A stretch of DNA of 64,000 bases from Modestobacter excelsi (lineage in GTDB: Bacteria; Actinomycetota; Actinomycetes; Mycobacteriales; Geodermatophilaceae), in contig NZ_SJEX01000001.1 in the NCBI RefSeq assembly GCF_005930495.1, forward strand, positions 124,001-188,000, in the 5' to 3' direction. The notes beneath the pieces are model-generated. The model searched no databases. It worked only from the letters and a program-made list of their open reading frames with translations, and was not told the DNA's origin. Made by a program: the position numbers and the translations under genes. Positions 1 through 9,956 of the stretch are shown piece by piece. How positions within the stretch are numbered: position 1 is the first letter of the stretch; each line of letters starts with the position of its first letter.

Positions 1-66
1 AGCCTCGTACGCGCCGTGGTGCTCCTCTGCCTCGTGCAGCAGGCCGGCGAGCTCGGTGACGTCCAT
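1..66 (-). CDS. 5' end of an unrecognised protein (truncated by window edge)
   Basis: On the minus strand an ATG at 66 opens a frame that stays open to the window edge; the first residues read MDVTELAGLLHEAEEHHGAY. An AGGAGG ribosome binding site lies about 6 bases before the ATG, so the start is convincing. The sequence reminds me of a short acidic, His-rich segment found in small actinobacterial proteins of unknown function, but 22 residues are too few to name a family. Confidence 0.6.
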   Translation of the reverse strand, partial: MDVTELAGLLHEAEEHHGAYEA

Positions 67-451
67 CGAATCTCCTCCTGTGTCGCTCACGCTCCGTGGG
101 CACGTCGGCGGACGGGGCCGTGCCGCCCGGGTGATCGGTGCCGAGGGACCCGCAGCATGTCGGTGCCTGCCGATGCGTCGCCCCCGGGAGGTCACTGGTC
201 GACCGCCCGGTCCGTCTCCGGGCCGAGGACCGGTGCAGCACGGCGTCGATCCAGGGGAAAGGACCGGGGAGGTCCCGGAGGCGATGGCCACCCTCGCAGG
301 GCGACGGTCATCGACGCCGACCGGAGGCTCCCGGCGAGGGGGACGACTGGCAGGGAGGGACGGCGCGGAGTTCTCCCGCTGCAGCCGCTGCCCCGACGCT
401 GTACGGCGTCGCCGGTCGCTGTCCCGCACGTCAGAGGAGAGGCGGTCCCCC

Positions 452-1045
452 ATGCGTTCCGACATCGTCCCCGGCGGGGTCTTCCCGGACTACGAGCTGC
501 CCGACCACACCGGTGCCGTCCACAGCCTCAGCGAGCTCCAGGGCCGCAACCCGCTCGTCCTCACGCTGGCGCGTGGTCACTACTGCCCGAAGGAGCACCA
601 GCAGCACCTCGAACTGGCGGCGTCCCAGCCCAAATTCGGCGTCGCCTACACACAGATCGCGACGATCGCGACGGACGACCGCCACGAGCTGCAGGAGTTC
701 CGTGCGTCCGTGGGTGCCCAGTGGACCTTCCTGTCGGACCCCGGGCGGATCGTGCAGCGGGACCTCGCCATCCAGGAGTACACCGACCCCGACCACGACC
801 CAATGATCCCGCACACGCTCGTGCTCAAGCCGGGCCTGGTCATCCACAGCATCTACAACGGCTACTGGTTCTGGGGTCGCCCCTCGGTCCAGGACCTGTG
901 GCACGACCTGCGCGCGGCGACCGCCGAGATCCGGCCGGACTGGGACCTGTCCTCCTCGGGCCTCCGCGAGGCATGGACAGCGGGGGAATACTCCCTTTTC
1001 CACGGCTGGGATCGGCGTATCGAGGAGTCTGCAACCCCTGGGTGA
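452..1045 (+). CDS. Peroxiredoxin-like (AhpC/TSA family) protein
   Basis: A 197-residue thioredoxin-fold protein. The start at 452 follows a GAGGAGAG ribosome binding site. The N-terminus (VFPDYELPDHTGAVHSLSEL) is the usual beta-strand entry of AhpC/TSA proteins. The peroxidatic position appears as ARGHYCPKEHQ with the cysteine near residue 45; the more usual PxxxTxxC motif is replaced. No obvious resolving cysteine is seen, so it would act as a 1-Cys enzyme or a redox sensor, probably reducing peroxides in the cytoplasm. It converges on the LuxR gene that ends 25 bases away. The family is clear; substrate and reductant are unknown. Confidence 0.82.
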   Translation: MRSDIVPGGVFPDYELPDHTGAVHSLSELQGRNPLVLTLARGHYCPKEHQQHLELAASQPKFGVAYTQIATIATDDRHELQEFRASVGAQWTFLSDPGRIVQRDLAIQEYTDPDHDPMIPHTLVLKPGLVIHSIYNGYWFWGRPSVQDLWHDLRAATAEIRPDWDLSSSGLREAWTAGEYSLFHGWDRRIEESATPG

Positions 1046-1070
1046 CGACGAGCGGGGGATGTGCGTTCGC

Positions 1071-3848
1071 TCAGGCGTCGGCGGTCGTCGGGGCACTGTC
1101 CAGCACGGCACGACGCAGCTCTCGACGGCTGCGGACGCCCACCTTGGTGAAGACTTTTCCGAGATGCCACTCGACCGTGCGGGGGCTGACGTACAGCTGG
1201 GCGCTGATCTCCGCGTTGGTGAATCCTTGCGCGGCCAGTCTTGCGATGTGGGTCTCCTCAGCGGTGAGGTCTCCGGTGGTTTTCACCGTGCGCTTGCGCA
1301 CCGTCTCACCGGCGTCCAGGAGCTCGCGGCGGGCACGCTCGGCGAACGCGTCGACGCCCATTGCGCTCAAGGTCTCGTGGGCGGTGCGCAGGTGAGCGCG
1401 TGCGTCGGCGTGCCGGCCTTGCCGCCGCAACCACTCGCCGTAGAGCAGCCGGGTCCGGGCGAGCTGGACCTTGACCGTGGTGCCGGCAAGCCGGTCGATG
1501 GCCTCCCGGTAGTCGTCCTCGGCGGCTCGACCCGTCTGCAGTTGGGCGCGCCCGCCCGCGTACACCCCGAGCGCCCACTCGGTGCCGGTGGCAGCCGCCA
1601 TCGTTGAGAGTTCGTCGAGGGCGGCGGTGGCCAACTGAGGGTTTCCGCTGCGCGCGCCGGCCTCGATGAGCTCGACCAGTGCCCACTTGGGCGGCCCCAG
1701 TTCCAACGGGTCGGCGGTCGCTTCCCGAGCGGCACTCAACGCGTCGTCGTAGCGGCCGAGGCCATTGCACAGCACGGCGCGCGCCCACTGAATCATGTTC
1801 ACACCGACCCCCTCACCGCGGGCGACGACATCTTCGAGGCAGCTCTGTAAGAGCGGTTCCGCCCGCCCGGCGTCGCCTCTCAAGGCAAGCAGACCAACCT
1901 CTCCGTAGGGCACGAGGCTGCTCTTCGTCGCCTCGACGGCGGCCCCTGCCTCCTCGACCAGGGACGTCCCCGCTGACAGGTCACCCGTGAAGAGGAGCAC
2001 GACGACACGGGTGTTCAGAGCAAGGGGCAGGGCACTGAGGGCACCTGCCTCGCGAACGAGGTCCAGGTGTCGACGGGTGAGAGCGTCCCAACTCGCGTCG
2101 TCCCACAGGGACGCCGCCGTGGCGGCGGCCAGCCAGGCGGAACGCAGCGCCTCATCCATGCTCAGCTCTTCGGTTATGAACGCGTGCACCGCCCCGTCCA
2201 AGACCGGCGCCGCTGGCGTGTAGCCGTCTGTGAACATCACAGCGAGCCCCTCGAGCAGCAGGGCGTCCTTGCGCGGCGCCTCCGGCGGGGGCGACTCTCG
2301 GACGGCCTCGGCCACCTCCCGTGCCCCCGGGCCGGCGGCCAGCCGCCCGGCGAATAGTGCGGCCGACAGCGCATCGAGGTAAGTGTCCCGGGCGACTTGC
2401 GGGTCCAGTGGCTCGAACCGGCGGGCGGCGGCCAGCAACAGCGGCAGCGCCTCGTTCCCACGGTTCGCCGCGAAGGCCATCTGAGCCTGTAACAACTCCA
2501 TCCGCGCCCGCTCCGCCTCCCCGACCGGTCCGACCTCGGCCATCGACAGGAGGGCGGAGGCGTCGTCGAAGGCGCCTGCGTTCACCTTGCCCTGCGCCGC
2601 GACCAGGGCGCGCTGCGCCCGACGCGCGGGGTCAGGGGTCAGCGTGGCCGCGAGTTCCAGGAAGGCGGCTGCCGCGGCCAGGCCTCCGTGTGACAAAGCG
2701 CGGTCGGCTGAGCGCTCTAGGTCGCAGGCGACCTCTTCGTCGGTGCCCACGGCGGCCCGGGCTCGGTGCCAGGCCCGGCGGTCGGGATCCAGGTCGGGGT
2801 CGGTGACGTCGGCGAGCGCCCCGTGGACAGCCCGCCGTTCTTCGCTTGAGGCCGAGCGGTAGAGGGCCGAGCGCACGAGCGGATGACGAAACTGGACACG
2901 ATCGCGAAACTCGATCAGCCCGGTGGCTTCGGCGGCTGCCGCCCCGGCGGCGCCGATGTCGAGCCGCTCAGCGGCGCGCCACAGCAGCGGCACGTCTCCC
3001 ACCGGTTCAGCAGCGGCGGTCAGCAGCAACTGCCGGGTCCGCCGCGGAAGGGGTTGAACCTGGCGCAGAAAACCCTGCTCGAGGCGGTGGGCCAAGGACG
3101 TCGCGGCAGCAGCGCTGCTGTCCCCTCCGAAGGCCAACTCCGCGACCGAGAGCCCCCGCGGCAGCTCCAGCAGAGCCAACGGATTCCCGTGGCACTCCGC
3201 CAGGATGCGATCAAGAACCCGGGGATCGAGCACGCCGGTGACTACCGACTGGAGGAGACGCGCCGCATCCCTGGCGCCCAGCCCGTGCAGGACGAGGTCC
3301 GGAAGCCCCGCGAACCTCGGCACATCATGAGACCCGCGGGCAGCGAAGACCATGGCCATGTGTTCGGCGGTGAGCCGTCGTGCGACGAACTCCAGCGTCT
3401 CCGACGACGCCTGGTCGAGCCACTGCGCGTCGTCCACGACGCAGATCAACGGCCGATCCTCGGCCACGTCGGTGAGCAGGGACAGCACTGCCAGAGCTAC
3501 GAGAAAGCGGTCGGGCGCGCTTCCGGGCCGCAGTCCGAACACCGTGCCGAGCGCCTCCTGCTGCGGCACAGGCAGCTTGGTCAGCCGATCCAGATAGGGG
3601 CCACACAGCTGATGCAGGCTGGCGAACGGGATTTCCATCTCTGACTCGACGCCAGCCGCCCGGGCCACCCGGCATCCAACGGCGCGCTCGAGGAGGAACT
3701 CGAGCAGAGCCGTCTTGCCGATGCCGGCCTCGCCGCGCAGGACGAGGACCCCGCTGTGGCCCGCCTTGGCGGCCGCCACCAGGCTGCTCAACTTCTCGCA
3801 CTCGTGGTGGCGACCCAGCAGTCCGGGCCTCGAGCCGATGGTGGACAT
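1071..3848 (-). CDS. Large ATP-binding LuxR-family (LAL) transcriptional regulator
   Basis: About 925 residues. An N-terminal AAA/STAND-type ATPase has a P-loop GEAGIGKT at residues 39-46 and a Walker B strand LICVVDDAQWLD near 134-145. A long helical, TPR-like middle follows, and the C-terminus is a LuxR/GerE helix-turn-helix (LTAEETHIARLAAQGFTNAE, then SPRTVEWHLGKVF). LAL proteins are MalT-like activators that bind a ligand and ATP before contacting DNA. The ATG at 3848 was chosen because LAL proteins begin just before the GLLGR..E box; a GTG at 3884 would add 12 residues. It is divergent from the MFS gene at 4209 and paralogous to the LAL gene at 6042. Ligand and targets are unknown. Confidence 0.92.
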   Translation of the reverse strand: MSTIGSRPGLLGRHHECEKLSSLVAAAKAGHSGVLVLRGEAGIGKTALLEFLLERAVGCRVARAAGVESEMEIPFASLHQLCGPYLDRLTKLPVPQQEALGTVFGLRPGSAPDRFLVALAVLSLLTDVAEDRPLICVVDDAQWLDQASSETLEFVARRLTAEHMAMVFAARGSHDVPRFAGLPDLVLHGLGARDAARLLQSVVTGVLDPRVLDRILAECHGNPLALLELPRGLSVAELAFGGDSSAAAATSLAHRLEQGFLRQVQPLPRRTRQLLLTAAAEPVGDVPLLWRAAERLDIGAAGAAAAEATGLIEFRDRVQFRHPLVRSALYRSASSEERRAVHGALADVTDPDLDPDRRAWHRARAAVGTDEEVACDLERSADRALSHGGLAAAAAFLELAATLTPDPARRAQRALVAAQGKVNAGAFDDASALLSMAEVGPVGEAERARMELLQAQMAFAANRGNEALPLLLAAARRFEPLDPQVARDTYLDALSAALFAGRLAAGPGAREVAEAVRESPPPEAPRKDALLLEGLAVMFTDGYTPAAPVLDGAVHAFITEELSMDEALRSAWLAAATAASLWDDASWDALTRRHLDLVREAGALSALPLALNTRVVVLLFTGDLSAGTSLVEEAGAAVEATKSSLVPYGEVGLLALRGDAGRAEPLLQSCLEDVVARGEGVGVNMIQWARAVLCNGLGRYDDALSAAREATADPLELGPPKWALVELIEAGARSGNPQLATAALDELSTMAAATGTEWALGVYAGGRAQLQTGRAAEDDYREAIDRLAGTTVKVQLARTRLLYGEWLRRQGRHADARAHLRTAHETLSAMGVDAFAERARRELLDAGETVRKRTVKTTGDLTAEETHIARLAAQGFTNAEISAQLYVSPRTVEWHLGKVFTKVGVRSRRELRRAVLDSAPTTADA

Positions 3849-4208
3849 CCCTCTACACCGCCTGTAGTTCGGGAACGGGCGCACGTCCCGTGACGCTCGG
3901 CCAGCCGGGGGTCGCCCGCAGCAGTGGTTGCTCCGGCCGCTGCGCCGCTGCGCCGCCGCGGGGCCGGTGTGAGCCAGCCTCTTGCTCGAGAAGTCATGTT
4001 GTCACCGCACGCCGCGGGACAGAAGTAGGCACAGCACCTCCTCGCGGGCAGGCGTCCGGACCGCTCCGGCCAGGGAGCGCCGCCGGGGACCTCCCTGATG
4101 TGAGGCGACCGGACGAGCGCGACGGTCATCCTCACACCGCCGCAGCAGGAAGTGGCCGTGCAGGCCAGGGCGGGAGCCGCTTCTCGCCACCGACCGTGGA
4201 GACACCAG
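3849..4208. other. Divergent intergenic region, LAL regulator / MFS exporter
   Basis: About 360 bases between two divergent starts. No convincing ORF or RNA was found. It should contain the promoters of both genes and is the natural place for a LAL binding site, but no clear inverted repeat stands out. Confidence 0.4.
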
Positions 4209-5513
4209 ATGAACCACGTTGTGCAAGCTCAGGACACCTCGGCGGTGATCGGCAAACCACGCCGGCGATCGCTCAGCAGGTCGGTCGCCTACGCCTTAGC
4301 GGCCTACGTCATCGGCCTCGGGTTCTTCGCGGCCGTGACGCCCTCGCCGCTGTATCAGAGCTACCGAGCGCTCTGGGGATTCTCATCCCTGACGCTCACG
4401 CTGGTCTATGCGACGTACGCCTTCGGGGTTCTGGTGACCTTGCTCTTCGCGGGCAGCGTCTCGGACGACGTCGGTCGGCGACCTGTGCTCCTGGTGGGCC
4501 TGAGCGGACTCATCGTCTCGACCATCTGCTTCTTCTTCGCCTCCTCCGTGGCCTGGTTGTTCGTCGCCCGTGGGGTGCAGGGACTGGCGACCGGCGCCGC
4601 GATCAGCGCGGCGAGCGCGGCGCTGCTCGACCTGCACCCTCGCCGCGACGCATGGGGAGTGGGGTTGGCCAACGCCGTCGCCAGTAGCGCCGGGATCGCC
4701 CTCGGCGTCCTGCTGACCTCCTTAGCGGTGGAAATCGGGAGCGCGCCCCTGAAGCCGCCCTACGTCCTTCTCTTCGGGCTCCTCGCGGTCGGGTTCGTCG
4801 GCGCATGTGCGATGCCTGAGCCCGTCACCAATCGGCGGCGTCCCCGGCTGACGTTCCAGCGACCGCACGTGCCGGCCCCTGTTCGCAGGCCGTTCGTCCT
4901 CGCCGGTCTGACCGCGCTGTCCTCCTGGTCCCTGGGCGGCCTCTTCTTCTCTCTCGGACCGGCGCTCTCGGCGCGTCTGTTCGACTCGAAGAACACCGTT
5001 CTCGCCGGCATCGGCATCGTGGCGGTCGGGGGCACCGCGGCGCTCTGCCAGCTGCTTCTGGGACGCACATCCCCATGGCTCTCCGCCTGCCTGGGTTCTA
5101 TCGCGCTGGTGGTGGGTGTCTTGCTCGTGGTGCTGGCGACGGCCAAGGCCTCGAGTTCCCTGTTCGTCATCGGCTCCGCGTTCTGCGGTGCCGGATTCGG
5201 AGTGGGCTTCCTCGGCGGTCTGCGCGGGCTCGTAGGGGCCATCCCGGCGCAGCACCGCGCATCGGTGATGGCCGCGTTCTACATCGTGGCGTACGCGGCC
5301 ATCTCGGTGCCGGCGGTTCTCGCCGGACTCGTCGTCGGCCATCTCGGCCTGCAGTCGACGTTCGAGGCCTTCGGCCTCGTCATCGTCGCGATCTCGTCCG
5401 TGACCGCGGGCTGGGCCTGGGCTACGCGGCCGGCCCCCTCGGGCGAACGGCGGAGGACGACGAGGACCCAGTCGCGGGCGTCGACCGCGAGAGGCTCTCG
5501 CCTGCGCGAGTGA
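4209..5513 (+). CDS. MFS transporter
   Basis: A 434-residue major facilitator superfamily protein with about 12 hydrophobic segments. The first helix follows a basic N-terminus (KPRRRSLSRS). The loop between helices 2 and 3 carries the family signature as AGSVSDDVGRRPVLL. The ATG at 4209 has a GTGGAG ribosome binding site 7 bases before it. It would sit in the inner membrane and export or import a small solute by proton coupling; the substrate cannot be read from sequence. It lies between two LAL regulators that point away from or toward it, so one of them probably controls it. Confidence 0.88.
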   Translation: MNHVVQAQDTSAVIGKPRRRSLSRSVAYALAAYVIGLGFFAAVTPSPLYQSYRALWGFSSLTLTLVYATYAFGVLVTLLFAGSVSDDVGRRPVLLVGLSGLIVSTICFFFASSVAWLFVARGVQGLATGAAISAASAALLDLHPRRDAWGVGLANAVASSAGIALGVLLTSLAVEIGSAPLKPPYVLLFGLLAVGFVGACAMPEPVTNRRRPRLTFQRPHVPAPVRRPFVLAGLTALSSWSLGGLFFSLGPALSARLFDSKNTVLAGIGIVAVGGTAALCQLLLGRTSPWLSACLGSIALVVGVLLVVLATAKASSSLFVIGSAFCGAGFGVGFLGGLRGLVGAIPAQHRASVMAAFYIVAYAAISVPAVLAGLVVGHLGLQSTFEAFGLVIVAISSVTAGWAWATRPAPSGERRRTTRTQSRASTARGSRLRE

Positions 5514-6041
5514 CGCGCCAGCGGGCGGGCCTCGTTCATCGACGGAGTACGACGGATGGGGCCGGCTCGACGCGCTGGAGCACCAGAGCGCCTCGCTGGC
5601 GCCTCGGCCTGTCGGCGGATGCCACCCTCCATCGGCGGCTGACCGGGACCGTGGATCGGGCATGACGAGTCAGCTGCTGGATGGGGGCCGCCACTCGGTC
5701 TCTCGGCGTCAGGTATGTGCGACGGCGTTCACGCCGCAGTGGGCTGTCCGAGCCTCGTCTGCACGGACGGCCTCGGCTCTACGGGACCCAGGATGGTCGG
5801 TGTTGTAGCGGTCTCCAAGGCGAAAGATGCTGGCCCGTCTGACTGTTGGTGCGTCCCGACCCGAGGAGGCTCGCCGCAGGCGGCACAGCCGGGCCGGGTG
5901 ACCGTCCTGTTTGTTGCGAACGTGAGCTGAACCCGAGCCCGGAGAAGTCCTGGGGGCTGGAGCGTCGTTACGCTGATCCTTCTCGGGTGGGGTCCCCGGG
6001 TACGCCGCCCGGGGTTTTCACGGGCGCGAGCCCCGTCGGCT
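5514..6041. other. Non-coding gap before the second LAL regulator
   Basis: About 530 bases without a gene I can support. Short frames exist on both strands but lack family resemblance and ribosome binding sites. The GC-rich imperfect stem around 6005-6040 (CCCGGGG ... CGAGCCCCG) lies directly before the LAL start and may be a leader structure. Confidence 0.35.
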
Positions 6042-9017
6042 GTGACCATCTTTTTCTACGTGACTCCTCATGGCTTCCACCAGAGCGCCTTGAATGCCGT
6101 TGCGGACCGGTCCGGCCTCGCCGGTCGAACCGTCGAGTGCGCCCGTGTCGATGACGCGCTCGATCGCGCTCAAGGTGGCCATAGCAGCGTTCTCGTCCTG
6201 CGCGGCGAGGCAGGCATCGGCAAGACAGCTGTCCTGGACCGCGCCGTCGATCGTGCCGCAAACTTCAGGGTCATTCGGATCAGTGCGATCGAGTGCGAAG
6301 CGGACCTTCCCTACGCGGGCTTGCAATTGCTGTCCAGCGCCATGGAAGACGCCGTGGGCCGCCTGGAGCCTCAGCAGCGACGGGCTCTTGAGACCGCTGT
6401 CGGATCGGGCGGCGGTGAGCCGGACCGGTTGCTCCTCGGGTTGGCAGTTCGTTCGCTGTTCGAGAAGGTCGCCGGCCCCCGACCCCTGCTCTGCGTCATC
6501 GACGACGCCCAGTGGCTCGACCGGTATTCGGCGCAGGTGCTGGCCTTCGTCATTCGGCGCCTCCGGGCGGATCCGATCGCCGTCCTCATCGCTGAGGGAG
6601 ATCCCCAGAAAGTGTGGGAGTTCGACGGTCTCCCTGCGCTTCGGCTGGTGGAGCTGTCCCACTCCGATGCGCGGACGTTGGTGCGTTCGCTGATCCGCGG
6701 GCGCGTGGACGAGGCCGTGATCGATCGAGTCATTGCCGAAGCGCGTGGCGTCCCTCAGGCGTTGCTGGACGCGGCGCACGGCTTCACCTCGGCGGGGCGC
6801 GCCGGTGGGTTCGCAGTCGACACTCCAGCCCTGCTCGCAGCCGGCCGGCTGCAGGAGGTCTTGGAACGGTTCCACGCGTCAGCGGACGACAGTCGTCGCC
6901 TGGCGCTGCTGGCGGCCGCTGATCCCACTGGTGATCCGGCGTTGCTGTGGCGTGCCGCCGCGACGCTCGCACTACCGCCCCAGGCGGCTGCGCCGCTCGA
7001 GTCGGATGGTCTCGTGCATGTGGGCTCACGCGTGCTCTTCTGTGACACGGCGTTGCGGTCAGCCGTCTACCACTCGGCATCGGCCGGAGACCGGCGAGCG
7101 GTCCACGAGGCGCTCGCCATCGCGACAGATTCCACATCGGCACCCGATCGGCGAGCCTGGCACTTGGCCTACGCGGCCGACGCGCCGGACGACGAACTCG
7201 CGGCGGAGTTGGAGCGCTGTTCGCCGAAGGCTGGCGAACGGGGAGGACCGGCCGCTGCGGCTGCATTCCTGGAGTTGGCCACCCTGATGACCCGCGACTC
7301 TGCGCGTCGCTCCCAGCGGGCGCTTGCCGCCGCCGCGGCGACACTCGATGCCGGTGCCACCGACGCGGCGTCTCGGCTGCTCGCCACCGCCGAGCTCGGC
7401 ACTCTTGACGCATTCGGTCATGGTGGTCTGGCCCGCCTGCGTGCACAGGTCGCATCCATCTCCCGACGCGGCGACGAGTCATCCGAACTCTTTCTCGACG
7501 TCGCACGAATGTGGGAAGGACTCGATGCATCCGTTGCCCGGGACACGTATGTGGATGCGCTGGCCGCGGCCGTCGCGGCCGGTCGACTCGGGCGTCGCGG
7601 CGTGGAGGCCGTGGCGAAGGCGGTCAACGGAGGACAGCCGGCGGACCCCCGGGCGAATGACCTGCTGCTCGACGGACTCGTCGTCCGATTCACCAAGGGG
7701 CATGGGGCGGCTCACGTTCCCTTGAGTGGCGCCCTTGAGGCATGGGGCCGAGACGGCATCGGCGGTTCCGCCCTCTCGCTGTGGCTGGCCACCACCGTCG
7801 CGGCCGACCTCTGGGACGACGAGGCCTGGCATGTGCTGACAGCAGTTGGACTGGCACGTGCGGAGGACACCGGTTCTCGCACGGTGCTCCTCTGTGCGCT
7901 GGCATGCCGCGCGATGGTCGACGTGCACCGTGGCGAACTCCGTGCGGCTAGCGCTCTCGTCGAGGAGGCGCTTGCCCTAGCGCATGCTTCGGGCAACCCT
8001 CCGATCGCCCACGCCTCCCTGGTACTGGCGGGGTGGTCGGGAGAGGAGCATCGCGCTCTAGCCCTCTTCGACGCCGCGCGTAGGGACGCCGGTTTCCGTG
8101 GCGATGGGTACACGCTCAGTACAGCCAGCCTCGCGGAGGCCGTCTTGTACAACGGCCTCGGTCGCTATGACGCTGCACTGGCTGCGGCGTGGCACGCCGC
8201 CGAACTGGATGAGCTGGGCTTGTCCGGGCTCGGCTTGGTAGAGCTGATTGAAGCGGCGACACGCAGCGGAAGGCATGACGCCGCCGTGGGCGCGGTAGAG
8301 CGTTTGACCGATTCCGCCCGTGCCTCCGGCACAGACTGGGCATTGGGGATGGAGGCGCGGTCGAGAGCCCTGGTGACCGATGGTCAAGGGGCCGAGAAGC
8401 TCTACGAAGAAGCCATCGACCGGCTGGCGAGGTCACGTATCACGGTCCACCGAGCCCGCGCCCAACTGCTATACGGCGAGTGGTTGCGGCGTCAGGGTCG
8501 GCGCATCGATGCCCGAGTGCAGCTGCGAGCCGCCGAGGAGTCCTTCGTGGCGATGGGCGCCGAGGCGTTTGCTGTCCGGGCCAGGCGAGAGAACTCAGCC
8601 ACGGGGGAGAAGGTGCGCCGTCGAGGAGATACGGCTGGGAACCTCACCCCGCAGGAGGCCCGCATCGCGTTTCTGGCTTGCGACGGCCTGACGAATCCGG
8701 AGATAGGTGAGCAGCTGTTCGTCAGCCCCCGCACGGTTGAATACCACCTGCACAAGGTCTTCGAGAAGTTCGGCATCACATCGCGGCGGGAACTGCCACG
8801 CCTGCTGGACAACACCGTGAGCATTTCTTCTGGACGATTTCTGCCAGCCCCCCATGCCCGCAACCCCCGACTTCGCGGGCGTCTCGATGTTGCCGGGTTC
8901 TCAACTGAACGACGGACGAACGTCCCGACCCCGCGCGACGCGTCCGAGGTGCGGTCCGTCGGCGTAGACGCCGAGGGGTGCCCGGCACCCGAGTCCGCCG
9001 CGGGGACGCCCCGGTAG
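6042..9017 (+). CDS. Large ATP-binding LuxR-family (LAL) transcriptional regulator
   Basis: 991 residues, same architecture as the LAL gene at 1071-3848. The P-loop GEAGIGKT is at 55-62 and Walker B LLCVIDDAQWLD near 149-160. A TPR-like middle follows, then a LuxR helix-turn-helix at about 868-918 (FVSPRTVEYHLHKVF). The two proteins share many segments, for example RDSARRSQRALAAAAATLDA here against a close match in the other, so they are paralogues. The GTG at 6042 gives a longer N-terminus than usual; GTG at 6060 is an alternative. About 70 low-complexity residues follow the helix-turn-helix, which is unusual because this domain normally ends the protein. That points to a lost stop codon or recent extension. 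Confidence 0.9.
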   Translation: MTIFFYVTPHGFHQSALNAVADRSGLAGRTVECARVDDALDRAQGGHSSVLVLRGEAGIGKTAVLDRAVDRAANFRVIRISAIECEADLPYAGLQLLSSAMEDAVGRLEPQQRRALETAVGSGGGEPDRLLLGLAVRSLFEKVAGPRPLLCVIDDAQWLDRYSAQVLAFVIRRLRADPIAVLIAEGDPQKVWEFDGLPALRLVELSHSDARTLVRSLIRGRVDEAVIDRVIAEARGVPQALLDAAHGFTSAGRAGGFAVDTPALLAAGRLQEVLERFHASADDSRRLALLAAADPTGDPALLWRAAATLALPPQAAAPLESDGLVHVGSRVLFCDTALRSAVYHSASAGDRRAVHEALAIATDSTSAPDRRAWHLAYAADAPDDELAAELERCSPKAGERGGPAAAAAFLELATLMTRDSARRSQRALAAAAATLDAGATDAASRLLATAELGTLDAFGHGGLARLRAQVASISRRGDESSELFLDVARMWEGLDASVARDTYVDALAAAVAAGRLGRRGVEAVAKAVNGGQPADPRANDLLLDGLVVRFTKGHGAAHVPLSGALEAWGRDGIGGSALSLWLATTVAADLWDDEAWHVLTAVGLARAEDTGSRTVLLCALACRAMVDVHRGELRAASALVEEALALAHASGNPPIAHASLVLAGWSGEEHRALALFDAARRDAGFRGDGYTLSTASLAEAVLYNGLGRYDAALAAAWHAAELDELGLSGLGLVELIEAATRSGRHDAAVGAVERLTDSARASGTDWALGMEARSRALVTDGQGAEKLYEEAIDRLARSRITVHRARAQLLYGEWLRRQGRRIDARVQLRAAEESFVAMGAEAFAVRARRENSATGEKVRRRGDTAGNLTPQEARIAFLACDGLTNPEIGEQLFVSPRTVEYHLHKVFEKFGITSRRELPRLLDNTVSISSGRFLPAPHARNPRLRGRLDVAGFSTERRTNVPTPRDASEVRSVGVDAEGCPAPESAAGTPR

Positions 9018-9917
9018 CCGATCAGGAGCTGCTGCAGTGGCTGGTCCGTCGACGACCTTGCCCCTGGGCGGGCAGGCTGTGGTCGACGCTCGCGGCCAGG
9101 GATCACGATGAGACCGACTCCGCCATCCGCGCAGTCAGTCGTGGCTAGCCTCAGCATCGCGGCCCTCAGGTGTGGTCGTCGCCGTGGGCAGCAGGCAGTG
9201 CCTGACGGGACTGGCTAGACGTGAGGAAGTAGCCGGCCGTCGCGCTCTCTGCGGTCACCGCTGGACGCACACGGCGCAGGACGTCGCGGGTCGGGGACGG
9301 AGCGAATACAGCAAGCGGTACCGCAACGCGCCTCGAAGGACGACGGACCGAAGCATTCGCAGGTCAGAGCCCGTTTGCGGCAAAGCAGGAACGTCTATTC
9401 TGTCGCGCGACCGCTCGACCACCATTAGCCGACCTCAAGTGGCTCAGGACGGTGCCCCGAGTGATCACGGCATCGGGAAAGACGTGTCCGTAGACGTTGC
9501 CGGTGAGGGGCCCGGCTGAGCTCCTCGGCGGCGCGGTCGGCCGGCACTTGACCCCAAGTGCATCGCCGCGCGAGCTCCGAGGCTCTGTGAAGGCGAGCCG
9601 CAGCTGCGGAGGAGCACGACGCGCTGTTCGTCGTCGGAAGGCATCCCGGTGGGATCAGCGAGCTCCTCCATCGGGCGACCGCCGGCTCGGTCTCCCGGCG
9701 GCTTCCTGGCCGGTGTGCCCGGCCGGTCCTGCTGGTCCCCTTCCGCTGACCACGTCGTCCCCCGAACCGTCCACAGTGATCATCGCGAGTTGAGTGCGGT
9801 TGCGCGGGCGCCAGGACTGCGAGCCGCTCGCGGGGCCGGTGAAGACCCTGGCCACGGTCGCGGCGCTCACTCGCGAGGGTGCCGACGCCTGCTGCTCCTG
9901 ATCCGTCATGGAGGTGC
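9018..9917. other. Non-coding gap with possible decayed sequence
   Basis: About 900 bases with no gene I can defend. The minus strand near 9480-9530 reads LTGNVYGHVFPDAVITR in one frame, which resembles the tyrosine region of a phage-type integrase. The frame around it is not open far enough to call a gene. The region may be eroded mobile DNA. Confidence 0.3.
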
Positions 9918-9949
9918 TTGACCTTGGACTTGGGTCCAAGGTGCAGGCT
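9918..9949 (+). promoter_or_regulatory. MerR-type operator/promoter
   Basis: A -35 hexamer TTGACC at 9918-9923 overlaps a perfect inverted repeat: ACCTTGGAC at 9921-9929 and GTCCAAGGT at 9934-9942, with a 4-base centre. The next -10-like hexamer (CAGGCT, 9944-9949) lies about 20 bases from the -35. This long-spacer promoter with the dyad inside the spacer is the hallmark of MerR-family control as in merR/zntR/cueR promoters. It ends 8 bases before the merR start codon, so the regulator is almost certainly autoregulated and its transcript is leaderless or nearly so. Confidence 0.85.
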
Positions 9950-9956
9950 GGTTTGC

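Noticed and set aside
9465-9671. Minus-strand frames with integrase-like words (TGNVYGHVFPDAV)
   Set aside because: The similarity covers only one short stretch around a Tyr, and the rest of the catalytic motifs are not seen. At best a relic.
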